Shown: positions 32,380 to 41,395, counted from the first letter of the stretch. The stretch: 64,000 nucleotides of DNA from Collimonas humicola (GCF_018304945.1 NZ_JAGQEE010000003.1:124001-188000); one strand, 5' to 3'. Notes: a model not told the origin generated them from the letters alone. A program made the numbers and translations.

Positions 32380-32961
32380 TTACCAGAGGACGGCGCTGAG
32401 GCGGCGCCAGGACGAAGATCCAAACCCAATATAGTAGCAGGGAATGGAATGGCCACGACCCGTCGGGATTGCCGGATCGCTGATTGCGCCGTGCTGCTTG
32501 ATGTTTTGCTACGACCTTGCGGGCGGCAAAACACGGCCTCCGCCAGCAATAAACCCGGCGCTAACATTTGCTTACAAATATTAGACAGATCTGTTCAAAT
32601 ATTTCCCAAAAGCATGACCCCTTTTCCCATCTCGATTGGCATAACAAGTAGGACTCCATAAGAGCCAGTACGGTGTTGTTCATCCTCAAGAGGGAAATCC
32701 CATGATTTTCACGCAACGATGCATCTCCCTATGCCCTCCATCGCCATCAGCGCGCGGCCAGCTTCGCCCTGCGGCAGCACTCCCCCCTTTCCGGCACAGG
32801 CAGCGTTGACGCTGCCGCCGACCCCTTAACGGGCTGACGTCCGTTATCTCCTGCTTCGCCGCCGGCGATGCAGGCTCCAGCGCCGGATCAACCTGTGCAG
32901 GGCGGATTGCCTTGCAGGGCTGCGGCATCATTTATAGGTTCGACTCAAGAGGAATAAGCGT
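32380..32961. other. Intergenic region with a TetR-like dyad
   Basis: No gene recognised. ACAGATCTGT (32585-32594) is a perfect palindrome flanked on both sides by CAAATATT (32574-32581 and 32596-32603), an operator-like layout 370 bases before the sedolisin gene. The remaining open frames look random. Confidence 0.45.
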
Positions 32962-34884
32962 ATGAATACGAAAAAAACAGCGGAAACAGCAGCGAAAACA
33001 GCAGCAAGCTTTGCGATTCCCCGTGCTTCGGCATTGTCGTTAGCGCTGTCACTGGCGTTTGCGTCCTTGTCCGGCCTTGCCCACGCCGCGCCCGAGGATG
33101 CCTGGGTCGCCACCAAGACCAAGGCATTCCTGCCGCAAGTACAGGCGAAACAGAAAAGCACGGCAGTCGACGCCGGCAAACAGACACCGGCAGAAGCCGC
33201 GGTGCAAATGGCGCAAGGCGAACCGGTGCATGTCACCCTGAGCCTGAACCTGCGTAACGAAGCCAAGCTCGATCAATTCCTGAAGGACCTGCATACGCCA
33301 GGCAGCGCGGCCCATCGCAAATTCCTGACGCCGGCCCAGTTCAAGGCTGAATATGCGCCTACGGAAAAAGATGTGGCGACAGTAGTGGCGCACTTGCGCA
33401 AGGCCGGCTTTGTGAATATCAAAGTCTCGCCGAATCGCCAACTGGTGTCAGCCTCGGGCACAGCAGCGACCGTACAAGCCGGTTTCCATACTTCGCTGAA
33501 ACGCTTCCAGCAAGACGGCCGCCCGGTGTTCGCCAATACCGACGCCGCCCAGGTGCCGGCAGCCCTGGGCCATATCGTCGGCTCTGTGCTCGGCCTGCAG
33601 AACGTCGAGCTGGCCCATACCAACTTTGTCAGGCAGTCGCAGACACAAGCCGGCGTTGCAATGCAAGCCAAAGCCCGCACCAACGCCACGCCAGTGGCGA
33701 CTTCGCACAGCCCGGCGGAATTCCCTGGCATCTATAGCGCCGGCAGCACGCCAACCGCGTCGAACACCACCGTCGCCATCATTTCCGAAGGCGACCTGAC
33801 ACAAACCATTGCTGACTTGAACACCTTCACCGACAGCAATAGTTTCGCCACCGTCAACACCAGCGTAGTGCAAACCGGCCCGTCCGGCAGCGATTACAGC
33901 GACACTTCCGGCATCGGCGAGTGGAACCTGGACAGCCAGACCATCACCGGCACCAGCGGCGGCGCGGTACAGCAAATGATCTTCTACACATCGCCGGACA
34001 TGCAGTTCAGCAGCATCACCGCGTCCTACAACCAGGCCGTGTCCGACAACCTGGCCAAGGTCATCAACGTCTCACTGGGCGCTTGCGAAGCTGCGGCCAA
34101 CAGCGACGGCACGCAGGCGGCGGACGACAACATCTTCAAGCAGGCTGTTGCACAAGGCCAGACCTTCTCCGTATCGACCGGCGATGCAGGCGCCTACAAT
34201 TGCCAGGTCAGCTCGATTTCCGGCTCGCCTGGCGTGCCGACAAACAAGTCGACCTATGACGTCAGCGAACCGGCCAGCTCGCCCTACGTGATCGCCGTCG
34301 GCGGCACCACCCTCTACACCAACGCCGGCGCCTACAGCAGCGAAACCGTGTGGAATGAAGGCTTGCGGACGATCGGCCAGTACGATGCAGCCGGCGACGT
34401 CGACAACACCAAGCGCATCTGGGCCACCGGCGGCGGCTACAGCAAATACGAAGCGGCGCCGAGCTATCAGTCCGGCGTGATTGCAGCAGGCAAGACGACC
34501 CGCGGCTTGCCGGACATCGCCTTCGACGCTGCCAGCGCCAGCGGCGCCAACCTGGTCATCAACGGCAGCACCACCGACCAGAACGGCTACCTCAACACTG
34601 TTGGCGGCACCAGCCTGGCGGCGCCGATCTTCACCGGCGTCTGGGCTCGCCTGCAATCGGCCAATGCCAACGGCCTGGGCTTCCCTGCCGCCAGCTTCTA
34701 CAAGTACTTCCCGCTGGCAGCCAACGCCTCGCTGCTGCATGACGTGACTTCCGGCACCAACGGCTACAGCAGCTCCTATGGCTACAAGGCCGGCAAGGGC
34801 TGGGATGCGGTGACCGGTTTCGGCAGCCTGAACATCGGCAACCTGAATGCCTTCGTTGCCAACACTGCTGATTTTGCGCGTTAA
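32962..34884 (+). CDS. Sedolisin (S53) serine-carboxyl peptidase, secreted
   Basis: 640 residues: signal peptide to about 42 (FASLSGLAHAA), an activation pro-domain (about 60-220, with HRKFLTPAQFKAEYAPTEKD), then the catalytic domain. Catalytic residues are E320 and D324 (GEWNLDSQ), the oxyanion Asp D408 (STGDAGAYNC) and Ser551 in GGTSLAAP; a C-terminal calcium site is expected near GKGWDAVTGFG. It belongs to the kumamolisin/pseudomonalisin type, active at acid pH. AGAGGAATA precedes the ATG. Probably an extracellular nutritional protease. Confidence 0.95.
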   Translation: MNTKKTAETAAKTAASFAIPRASALSLALSLAFASLSGLAHAAPEDAWVATKTKAFLPQVQAKQKSTAVDAGKQTPAEAAVQMAQGEPVHVTLSLNLRNEAKLDQFLKDLHTPGSAAHRKFLTPAQFKAEYAPTEKDVATVVAHLRKAGFVNIKVSPNRQLVSASGTAATVQAGFHTSLKRFQQDGRPVFANTDAAQVPAALGHIVGSVLGLQNVELAHTNFVRQSQTQAGVAMQAKARTNATPVATSHSPAEFPGIYSAGSTPTASNTTVAIISEGDLTQTIADLNTFTDSNSFATVNTSVVQTGPSGSDYSDTSGIGEWNLDSQTITGTSGGAVQQMIFYTSPDMQFSSITASYNQAVSDNLAKVINVSLGACEAAANSDGTQAADDNIFKQAVAQGQTFSVSTGDAGAYNCQVSSISGSPGVPTNKSTYDVSEPASSPYVIAVGGTTLYTNAGAYSSETVWNEGLRTIGQYDAAGDVDNTKRIWATGGGYSKYEAAPSYQSGVIAAGKTTRGLPDIAFDAASASGANLVINGSTTDQNGYLNTVGGTSLAAPIFTGVWARLQSANANGLGFPAASFYKYFPLAANASLLHDVTSGTNGYSSSYGYKAGKGWDAVTGFGSLNIGNLNAFVANTADFAR

Positions 34885-35757
34885 TCGTCCGTCGTTTTAG
34901 CTAGCGTGTTGTGCAGCGCCGCCACGGCTCCATGTGAGCCGTGGCGGCGACAAGCAGCATCCGCGCCTTCAGCCGGAAGAGGGTTGAATTGATGCTATCG
35001 AATCGTCAATCGCTTGGCGTACGTTCGGCATAGACGATATTCATAATTACCCTCCTTTTTCATGTCGACCCTGAGCACGGGAGGGACCGTATCACGGTCG
35101 AAGTCATCGCCGGTTTCGACGGGAATGAAAAGATCAAAATAAGCCTGAAATTTTCGCAATACCCGCTTTGACAAGCCATGTGCGGCAAAGAAACTAGCAT
35201 CTTAAACAGTGGACAGTCCACGCACTCCCCTGCAAAACTTAACAGTTTTCGCAGCCGGAAAACTTCCTTATATTGGCCACTGGAATTTCGCTCGTCGCGG
35301 ACATCGATGCATTGATCGAGCCTATATCGTTCGCCTGCGCTGCTCAAAACACTAGCCGCGATTTGTCTTGAGTTTTGTTCGGTCCGCCCTATACTTTTTA
35401 GCGCGTTGCGCTTTTCGGGCATCCCATCTATCAGATGCATGGCGGGGTGATCACCGCTGCCTGGAATGCAGAGCCACGACATGGGGATCACATGCCAGCC
35501 GCAAGCGCGTCCTCCCGAATCTCCCGCTCAAACGGCTGAGGACAGATCGCTTTGGAAGCGCCTATCAATGACTGTTCCAATGGGATTCAGAACCAGACTG
35601 TATTGATGCGCCCAGATCCTGGCGATGGCCGCCGAGCGCTTTTTTTGTCCGAGAAATCTTGCAAAGACTCGTCTCTCATCTGGAATTTTCACCGCCATTC
35701 GGGCGGCGTTCCTTGCGCCAGGGTTGTACATTGCATTTATTCATTGAGGAGAAGTCC
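34885..35757. other. Long intergenic region, no gene recognised
   Basis: Apart from the hairpin at 34918-34948, I see nothing that can be named. A minus-strand frame at 35060-35491 is open but has no domain, no ribosome site and a composition unlike its neighbours; I do not call it. Confidence 0.5.
34918..34948. terminator. 13-bp perfect hairpin behind the sedolisin gene
   Basis: GCCGCCACGGCTC (34918-34930), loop CATGT, GAGCCGTGGCGGC (34936-34948). It is 34 bases after the stop codon. No T-run follows, so termination strength is uncertain. Confidence 0.6.
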
Positions 35758-36318
35758 ATGTCCTATTTTTCAGAAGAACTTGCTTCCGTCATCAAGGGCA
35801 ACCTGGAAGCCCAGCTTGCGATCACGGCAGAATTCAAAGGCAAGATCATCAAGCACATCGAAGAATTTTCAAAACTGAATACCGATGCAGCCAAGGCGGC
35901 TCTATTGGAATCCGCCACCAACACGAAGGATATATTGCAGACCAGCAACCCTCGGGATTTCTTTCTGATGAATGCGATGCACCTGAAGCACGACATCCAA
36001 AACGTCGTCTACTATGGTGCAGAGGCAGCCCGGATTGCCGCCGCAATGCAAATCGAATTCAACAAGGTTGCCGGAGCGAAGGCCGCCGAAGCCAGCCAGA
36101 ACGGCATCATGCTGCTGACAGAATTGACCAGGAATATGCCCGCCGGCGCCGAAAAATTTTTCGCCGTCCTGACATCTCCAATGGATGCATTCGAAGCGGC
36201 AAATGCATTTGCAAAACAGATGAGCAACTGGCCGACGGAAGATGAGCCCGCAGTGGCTTCCGCCCACCAGGCATCCCGGAAAAGGAATGGTCGTCAAGCG
36301 GCTGGCACTACCCATTGA
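35758..36318 (+). CDS. Phasin family protein
   Basis: 186 residues from the ATG at 35758, which follows GAGGAGA; an in-frame extension to 35659 is less likely. The phasin pattern is present (EELASVIKGNLEAQLAITAEF, NTDAAKAALLESATNTKDIL, NPRDFFLMNAMH): amphipathic helices that coat polyhydroxyalkanoate granules. The C-terminus is Lys/Arg/Ala-rich. It stands apart from any pha biosynthetic gene in this window. A second phasin lies at 45663. Confidence 0.88.
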   Translation: MSYFSEELASVIKGNLEAQLAITAEFKGKIIKHIEEFSKLNTDAAKAALLESATNTKDILQTSNPRDFFLMNAMHLKHDIQNVVYYGAEAARIAAAMQIEFNKVAGAKAAEASQNGIMLLTELTRNMPAGAEKFFAVLTSPMDAFEAANAFAKQMSNWPTEDEPAVASAHQASRKRNGRQAAGTTH

Positions 36319-36344
36319 ACAGGGCAAAACAAGATTCAAAAAAA

Positions 36345-36369
36345 GCCCGCTGACCTTGTGGCGGCGGGC
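36345..36369. terminator. GC hairpin after the phasin gene
   Basis: GCCCGC (36345-36350) pairs with GCGGGC (36364-36369). It is preceded by an A-run and followed by an AT-rich stretch, so it could serve both the phasin and the leftward CPBP gene. Confidence 0.5.
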
Positions 36370-36567
36370 CAATATTTCCTGGAAAAAAAATTGCTTGCTG
36401 CTAGTCTCCCAACTCCTTCTCATCGTTCCAATCGCCGGTGAAAGTCTTTGGATTCATAAGCAATATTGATGGTCAGGACTGGCTGACAGCCAAAGTCGGG
36501 CATGGCATCAGCGGCGCCGGCCTTAGCAGCGGCATCGAACTGGAGACGCGCACCGCGCAATTTGACT

Positions 36568-37212
36568 TCAAAGAAACGCAGCGGCATCGACCATAAAGTG
36601 TGCGATAACATTCAACCAAAGATTTCTTTTCCAGAGATACAGAACGGTGAATGCAATACCGCCGAACCCCGCAACCAGAATATGCGACCAGCCCCATGAA
36701 CCTACGTGGGCCAAGGTAAAAACGACACAAGTAATGATCGCTGCCGCCACCTTGCTTTTTGAAAATTCCTGAATGCGTTCAATTGCGTAGCCGCGAAACA
36801 GGATTTCCTCGGAAGCCGCCGCCCTGACAACAGAAATGGCCCGCCACCAGAATGGAGTATTGCCTATTTGCGACACGTTCTCTCCATTCAGCTGCAACCC
36901 GAACGCAGGTAAGCCGATATTAATGATAGCGATCAATCCTGCCAGCGTAACCATCCCAAAAACGATAGCAATCGGCAAATCTGTCCATTTTGGCCTGAAC
37001 AATCCGATCGAAGCGAGCGGCCTCTTCTCGACAAAATGTACATATGCCCAAACCAGAAAAACAATTCCCCACCAGATCAACTCGTGAAAAACCAAATGGG
37101 ACACGCTTTGAAATTCGTCCATCCATTTTCCGTAGGGCAGGCTTCCGGCAATCAGGACGAACAGTATTCCTGCGGCAAGAACGGCTGCACGCCGCGATTC
37201 CAAAATGTTCAT
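36568..37212 (-). CDS. CPBP (CAAX-like) intramembrane metalloprotease
   Basis: 214 residues from the ATG at 37212 (GGGGAACTGGCG upstream); an in-frame start at 37236 is possible. Six to seven membrane helices. The Abi/CPBP motifs are present: SEEILFRGY (EExxxR), FTLAHVGSWGWSH, and NVIAHFMVDA. These are putative intramembrane proteases; some are linked to bacteriocin self-immunity. It is transcribed leftward behind the TetR gene. Confidence 0.9.
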   Translation of the reverse strand: MNILESRRAAVLAAGILFVLIAGSLPYGKWMDEFQSVSHLVFHELIWWGIVFLVWAYVHFVEKRPLASIGLFRPKWTDLPIAIVFGMVTLAGLIAIINIGLPAFGLQLNGENVSQIGNTPFWWRAISVVRAAASEEILFRGYAIERIQEFSKSKVAAAIITCVVFTLAHVGSWGWSHILVAGFGGIAFTVLYLWKRNLWLNVIAHFMVDAAAFL

Positions 37213-37265
37213 CGCCAGTTCCCCTGTATTTGGCAACCATGTTTGTCGATTTCATGGACTCTCAA

Positions 37266-37913
37266 TTAGTCCGCAGTACGCCTTTTCGATGACTTCGCAG
37301 CCGACTTGGCGGGCTTCCCTGCAGACTGGGCAGTCTTCTTTTTCACGGGGTTTTCTTTGACATGCCCCCATTCATGGCGAAGCATTTCAATGAAGTGGTC
37401 CAGGGCTTTTGTGGTGCGATCGATGTCTTCAGTGCTCAACAGCTCGATGACAAGGCCTTCAAATACGGCTCCACATAATGTGGCGACTGTTTTCGATCGC
37501 ATCTCGACCGGCAAATAGCCCTCAATAATTTCCAGCCAGCTAAAGCTGGTGTGATCAAGGAATCGCTGATAGACCGCGCGATTCTGGATCGCGATGAAAT
37601 GCATTTCGTATAACAATCTCAAATACGGAAAATTCGATTTTTTTATCGCCCAGTTCCAAAACAGCTTCATTGGAGAAATCTGCCTGGCGGCAGCGTCTGC
37701 GAGCGAGATGCTGGTGAGCGAATTGCGTAACCTTGCCTGGACCGCGATCATCACTTCCATGAGCAAATCTTCCTTCGATTTGAAATGAAAAATAATGAGC
37801 CTTGCGCTGGTTCCAATGGCAGCCGAAAGCGGGCGCAATGTGAGATCGGCTACGCCATGTTGAGCGAGATAGTCGATTGTGGCATTGAGTAGTTCGTCTT
37901 TTCTGGCATTCAT
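37266..37913 (-). CDS. TetR/AcrR family transcriptional regulator
   Basis: About 215 residues from ATG 37913; the frame is open to an ATG at 37952 and neither start has a strong ribosome site. The HTH is N-terminal (ARKDELLNATIDYLAQHGVADLTLRPLSAAIGTSARLIIFHFKSKEDLL). The C-terminal domain is of the type with LFWNWAIKKSNFPYLRLLYE. The tail is a basic Lys/Ala-rich low-complexity stretch (KKKTAQSAGKPAKSAAKSSK). A palindrome just upstream of ATG 37913 suggests autoregulation. Confidence 0.88.
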   Translation of the reverse strand: MNARKDELLNATIDYLAQHGVADLTLRPLSAAIGTSARLIIFHFKSKEDLLMEVMIAVQARLRNSLTSISLADAAARQISPMKLFWNWAIKKSNFPYLRLLYEMHFIAIQNRAVYQRFLDHTSFSWLEIIEGYLPVEMRSKTVATLCGAVFEGLVIELLSTEDIDRTTKALDHFIEMLRHEWGHVKENPVKKKTAQSAGKPAKSAAKSSKRRTAD

Positions 37914-37928
37914 GAAACGGACGTTACA

Positions 37929-37944
37929 TGAAACAGTCGTTTCA
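37929..37944. promoter_or_regulatory. Palindrome TGAAAC-AGTC-GTTTCA, likely TetR operator
   Basis: Perfect 6-bp arms with a 4-base centre, 15 bases upstream of ATG 37913; an extra TGAAAC half-site lies at 37912-37917. The position fits self-repression of the TetR gene. If translation began at 37952 the site would be coding, which argues for the shorter gene. Confidence 0.5.
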
Positions 37945-38079
37945 GTCAACATTCGATTGAACCTAGCTCAGTCCAGAACATTACTGCTGCACGGGAAAGG
38001 GCGTTCGAGCAAAAGCGCTCACGGATGCGGTCAAAAAGGAATATGACTTTCAAGAGTTGAGCGCGGCAACCGCACGGCA

Positions 38080-38121
38080 CAGGCCGCATAAACTTAAAAA
38101 TCCCGACCCTGATATAGTGTC
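38080..38121 (+). repeat. 42-bp direct repeat, copy 1
   Basis: Matches 48720-48761 with two mismatches; the last 34 bases (38088-38121, from ATAAACTTAAAAATCCCGAC) are identical. The copies are 10,640 bases apart and the second lies just upstream of uvrA. Confidence 0.85.
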
Positions 38122-38141
38122 GCGATGAAATATGGCTGTAA

Positions 38142-38190
38142 TCCGCATGGATATTAGGTCTGCGAGGGATTTTCCTAATATCCATGCGGA
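38142..38190. repeat. 17-bp perfect inverted repeat
   Basis: TCCGCATGGATATTAGG (38142-38158) and CCTAATATCCATGCGGA (38174-38190) with a 15-base loop, followed by an AT-rich stretch. It could be a hairpin terminator, an attenuator for the permease gene, or an end of a former mobile element. Confidence 0.7.
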
Positions 38191-38399
38191 ATGCATTGAT
38201 TTAATTACGGGGCATAGTGTTTTGTCATCGAACGAATATGAGATATTTTTTCATCAAATTTTCGTTTCGGCAGCGACCGTGAAGAGCCTCGGCGTCACAA
38301 CTGCGACCAGGACGCAACATTAGCCTCTTTAAAACTGACGAAGTCGGAAACGACATTTTACAAAGATGATTAGTCGTATGTTGAAAGCGGGATTGGTAT

Positions 38400-39749
38400 A
38401 TGCATCACAAAGTCTCGCGTAGAAGCTACTGGATCGTTGCTTCAAGCGTCCTCCTGGTAGGATTGGTGGTCATTATCAGCATTGCCGCTGCGTTGGCGCC
38501 AAGCCTGTTTCCGACCGATAGCACGGCTATCGCAGATGGGCGCGGTATTGCCGCCGCCGTGATATTTATCGGGAGCTACCTGGCCCTTGCCATAGGCCGG
38601 ATTCCTGGCCTTACCATCGACCGGGCCGGCATCGCCCTTGTCGGCGCCGGTCTTATGGTTGCATCAGGCGCACTGCCGCTGGAGGATGCCTACAAGGCGG
38701 TGGATCTCGATACCATTACGCTGCTGCTCGGCATGATGATTATTGTCACCAGCCTGCGCCTTTCTGGATTTTTTGCAATCGTCAACGGCTGGGGCCGACG
38801 ACATGCCAGGCGGCCTCTGATACTGCTGGGTGTGATTGTTGCGATCTCCGGCGTTTTTTCCTCATTCCTGGTGAACGACGCGATCTGCCTGGTGTTGACG
38901 CCGCTTGTGCTGGAACTGACTGCCGCACTGGGACGCCGGCCAATTCCTTACCTGCTAGCTGTAGCGATGGCGTCGAACGTTGGATCGACCGCGACAATCA
39001 CGGGTAATCCCCAGAACATCATGATCGGCAGTTTTTCCCATATCCCATACAGCAGTTTCGCCCTTGCACTAGGACCGATTGCGGTGATTGGACTGGTAGC
39101 TACTGTGGCGCTGATTGCGCTCTTTCATCGGGATGAGTTCGGCGATGCCGCCAAGCTGGAAGCACCACAGCAAAAGATCCGGGTCAATCGTGTGCTGGTC
39201 GTCCGCGCTCTGCTGGCGACGCTGGTCATGATCGCGTTGTTTTTCGCCGGAGTCGTGCCAGCCAAGGCGGCGATCATCATTGGCGGCCTGCTACTTTTGT
39301 CCGGGCGGGTGAAGACTCATCGGATCTACGCCGAAATCGACTGGTCATTGCTATTGATGTTTGCCGGATTATTCATCATCGTCGCCGGCGCGCAGCACAC
39401 GCTTCTCAGTCCAGAAGTAATTGCCGCGGTAGGCCGCTTGCATCTGGATCAGGTTCCCGTACTGAGCGCCCTCACGGCCTTGCTATCCAATTTGGTCAGC
39501 AATGTGCCAGCCGTATTGGTGCTGAAACCGTTTGTCGAAGCGCTGAAGGATCACGACAAGGCATGGCTGGTGATCGCGATGGCCTCGACTCTCGCAGGCA
39601 ATTTCACCGTTCTGGGATCAATAGCAAACCTGATCGTCGTTCAGAAAGCGGCTGCTTCTGGGGTAATAATCACGTTTTGGGATTATTTCAGAATTGGCGC
39701 GCCGTTGACGATCGTCACTCTCGCTATCGGGACTCTGTGGTTGTGGTAA
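38400..39749 (+). CDS. SLC13/ArsB-like ion transporter superfamily permease
   Basis: 449 residues with about 11-12 membrane helices. The family hallmarks are two pseudo-symmetric signature regions: MASNVGSTATITGNPQNIMIG (about 197-217) and LSNLVSNVPAVLVL then MASTLAGNFTVLGSIANLIV near 360-415. Such permeases carry dicarboxylates, sulfate, arsenite or Na+/H+; the substrate cannot be told. There is no soluble partner gene. The ribosome site is weak. It ends 70 bases before a tRNA/tmRNA-like 3' end. Confidence 0.9.
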   Translation: MHHKVSRRSYWIVASSVLLVGLVVIISIAAALAPSLFPTDSTAIADGRGIAAAVIFIGSYLALAIGRIPGLTIDRAGIALVGAGLMVASGALPLEDAYKAVDLDTITLLLGMMIIVTSLRLSGFFAIVNGWGRRHARRPLILLGVIVAISGVFSSFLVNDAICLVLTPLVLELTAALGRRPIPYLLAVAMASNVGSTATITGNPQNIMIGSFSHIPYSSFALALGPIAVIGLVATVALIALFHRDEFGDAAKLEAPQQKIRVNRVLVVRALLATLVMIALFFAGVVPAKAAIIIGGLLLLSGRVKTHRIYAEIDWSLLLMFAGLFIIVAGAQHTLLSPEVIAAVGRLHLDQVPVLSALTALLSNLVSNVPAVLVLKPFVEALKDHDKAWLVIAMASTLAGNFTVLGSIANLIVVQKAAASGVIITFWDYFRIGAPLTIVTLAIGTLWLW

Positions 39750-39817
39750 GAACCTTGCGGAAACAGAAACGCGGCATGACAACTGGCAAGTTGAATAAAG
39801 CCCGCGAATTTTTCAGC

Positions 39818-39849
39818 GACGGCAGGTTCGATTCCCGCCGTCTCCACCA
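39818..39849 (+). other. tRNA/tmRNA 3'-end fragment (attachment-site-like)
   Basis: GACGGCAGGTTCGATTCCCG followed by CCGTCTCCACCA has a T-stem (one A-C mismatch), a TTCGATT T-loop, an acceptor strand and a terminal CCA, as in the 3' end of a tmRNA or tRNA. There is no 5' half upstream, since that space is permease coding sequence. Integrases of genomic islands often leave such copies at junctions. No integrase gene is in the window. Confidence 0.55.
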
Positions 39850-39899
39850 TTGAGTGCCTGACCGCGGCGCTGCCAGCGGCAGTCCGCGGCTTCCGATCG

Positions 39900-41348
39900 C
39901 TACCGCAGAGCGGCGCCACCTTGCGCCAGATACTGCCCCAGGAGGCGGGCAAATTGTCCACCATCAGTACTGATCGAGGTCTGGAAGGTCCCCCCTGCAC
40001 TGAAGACGATGGCGAAGGTGTGTATGTCGCCGTATTCTTGCGTGTTGCGGAGCATGTAGTCGACACGATTGTCGCGATAGTGCTGATTAGTGCCGCCAGG
40101 CGTAGCAGAAGGGATACCCATTGGCGTCTGCCACCACAAGATTGGGAGTCCATTGCTCAAAGCGGTGCGATAGTCCGAGATCCCGCTCTGCGATTGATGG
40201 AAGTTCGGTGTGGCGATATTGTTCTCGTCCCAATAGAACGGGCCGCTCCGTCCTGCACATTCCGCTGGAGGCGTTGCGACTTCCATGCAGCCGGCGTCTC
40301 GATCGCTGGTCTGGGCAACGATAAAATCGGCCAGGTGCGCTCCGACCACCTGCATTTCAGCGCCCATCGCCGCCGGGGTTGCAGCCCAGAACGAAGGCGG
40401 AAATCCGATCAAGGCATTGGGCGCGATCTTCCTGCCCATCTGCACCAGGCACTGGCCGATGCCGGCAGCTGTATTCGGTAGCCCGCTGCATTCGGCCTGG
40501 CTGTTTACGACTGCGGGCAACTGCGTCGGATCATGCCCCGGCGCTTGCGCCCATACATATCCCCAGAAATCCGGCTCCAGATTGATCAATGCAGGCGCAT
40601 TGAGCGCAGCAATGCGTTGATACATCAGCCGGACCTGCCCCCAGTAGTTGTTCATGAACGTCGCATTGGCGATTCCGCTCAAGTTGCCATCGCCGTTCTG
40701 CGCCATCTGATAGAGCGTGAACATCGGGGTCGCGCCATAGGCTTGAATGGCCTGCGCGGTATATGTGATGTACGCGCCATCGGGACTGTTCCAAGTAGGC
40801 CACGCGCCAGCACCGACGCCCACCAGATAAGTGTCGACAATATCCGGGCGAACGCTCTGGCTTTTCATATCCGCCAATGAATTGCCCGCCCCAAGTCCCA
40901 CCAGCACCCTGGAAGGTTTGCCGAGCTTGGCCACTAAAGCGGTAGTCGCTGCGGCGACTGGTGTGCCGCCACCTGTGCCGACTGGCGTGCTGCCGCCTGT
41001 ACCGACTGGCGTACTGCCGCCTGTGCCGACCGGCGTGCTGCCGCCTGTACCGACTGGGGTGCCGCCGCCTGTGCCGACTGGGGTGCCGCCGCCTGTGCCG
41101 ACTGGGGTGCCGCCGCCTGTGCCGACTGGGGTGCTGCCGCCTGTGCCAACTGGGGTGCTGCCGCCTGTGCCAACTGGGGTGCCGCCGCCTGTGCCGACTG
41201 GGGTGCTGCCGCCTGTGCCGATTGGCGTGCTGCCGCCGGTACCACCTGACGTGCTGCCGCCTTGATTGCCATCGCTTCCGCCACCGCAGCCAAAAAGGAA
41301 GAATATGAGCAATGGCGCAGCAACATGTCGAAGGGAAAATCTAATCAT
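39900..41348 (-). CDS. Lipoprotein with VGTGGSTP tandem-repeat linker and glycosidase-like domain
   Basis: 482 residues. Signal peptide with lipobox (FFLFGC, Cys about 21); then about twelve 8-residue units of the type GTGGSTPV/GTGGGTPV (residues ~35-130); then a globular domain from about 145 with Trp/Tyr-rich motifs (GVGAGAWPTWNSPDGAYITY, INLEPDFWGYVW, LPILWWQTPMG) that suggests a TIM-barrel carbohydrate-active enzyme. No family is assigned. GGAG lies 7 bases before the ATG. It is followed upstream by other envelope and polysaccharide genes read the same way, so it may act on a surface or plant/fungal polymer. Confidence 0.75.
   Translation of the reverse strand: MIRFSLRHVAAPLLIFFLFGCGGGSDGNQGGSTSGGTGGSTPIGTGGSTPVGTGGGTPVGTGGSTPVGTGGSTPVGTGGGTPVGTGGGTPVGTGGGTPVGTGGSTPVGTGGSTPVGTGGSTPVGTGGGTPVAAATTALVAKLGKPSRVLVGLGAGNSLADMKSQSVRPDIVDTYLVGVGAGAWPTWNSPDGAYITYTAQAIQAYGATPMFTLYQMAQNGDGNLSGIANATFMNNYWGQVRLMYQRIAALNAPALINLEPDFWGYVWAQAPGHDPTQLPAVVNSQAECSGLPNTAAGIGQCLVQMGRKIAPNALIGFPPSFWAATPAAMGAEMQVVGAHLADFIVAQTSDRDAGCMEVATPPAECAGRSGPFYWDENNIATPNFHQSQSGISDYRTALSNGLPILWWQTPMGIPSATPGGTNQHYRDNRVDYMLRNTQEYGDIHTFAIVFSAGGTFQTSISTDGGQFARLLGQYLAQGGAALR
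40957..41250. repeat. 24-bp coding tandem repeat (about 12 copies)
   Basis: On the plus strand the unit reads CCGACTGGCGTGCTGCCGCC plus TGTG with small variants, without interruption across the linker of the lipoprotein. All copies keep frame, so copy number can change without breaking the gene. Confidence 0.9.
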
Positions 41349-41395
41349 CTAAAACTCCGTGAAATTGAAGGGAAACCAATCGCCGCACGCGCCGC

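Larger units (their letters stand above)
37953..38399. other. Repeat-bearing region between the TetR and permease genes
   Basis: No gene recognised. It contains one copy of the 42-base repeat (38080-38121), a fragment resembling 45282-45318, and a long inverted repeat (38142-38190). A frame through the first two reads VRAKALTDAVKKEYDFQELS...RPHKLKNPDPDIVSR-stop and may be a gene relic. Confidence 0.5.

Noticed and set aside
31249-32661. 470-codon plus-strand frame across the MFS gene
   Set aside because: Antisense to a clear transporter, with His/Gln/Arg-rich low-complexity translation.
35060-35491. 143-codon minus-strand frame in the spacer before the first phasin
   Set aside because: No domain, no ribosome site and random-looking composition.
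38132-38323. 63-codon frame across the 17-bp inverted repeat
   Set aside because: Its sequence is largely dictated by the inverted repeat, and it has no ribosome site.
39683-40153. 156-codon minus-strand frame starting in the lipoprotein 3' region
   Set aside because: It reads through the tRNA/tmRNA-like fragment (VETAGIEPA is the typical false translation of such 3' ends) and through the permease gene antisense.
40957-41250. Regular 24-bp repeats considered as a CRISPR array
   Set aside because: Repeats abut without unique spacers, keep reading frame and encode a Gly/Thr/Ser/Pro linker; no cas genes are nearby.
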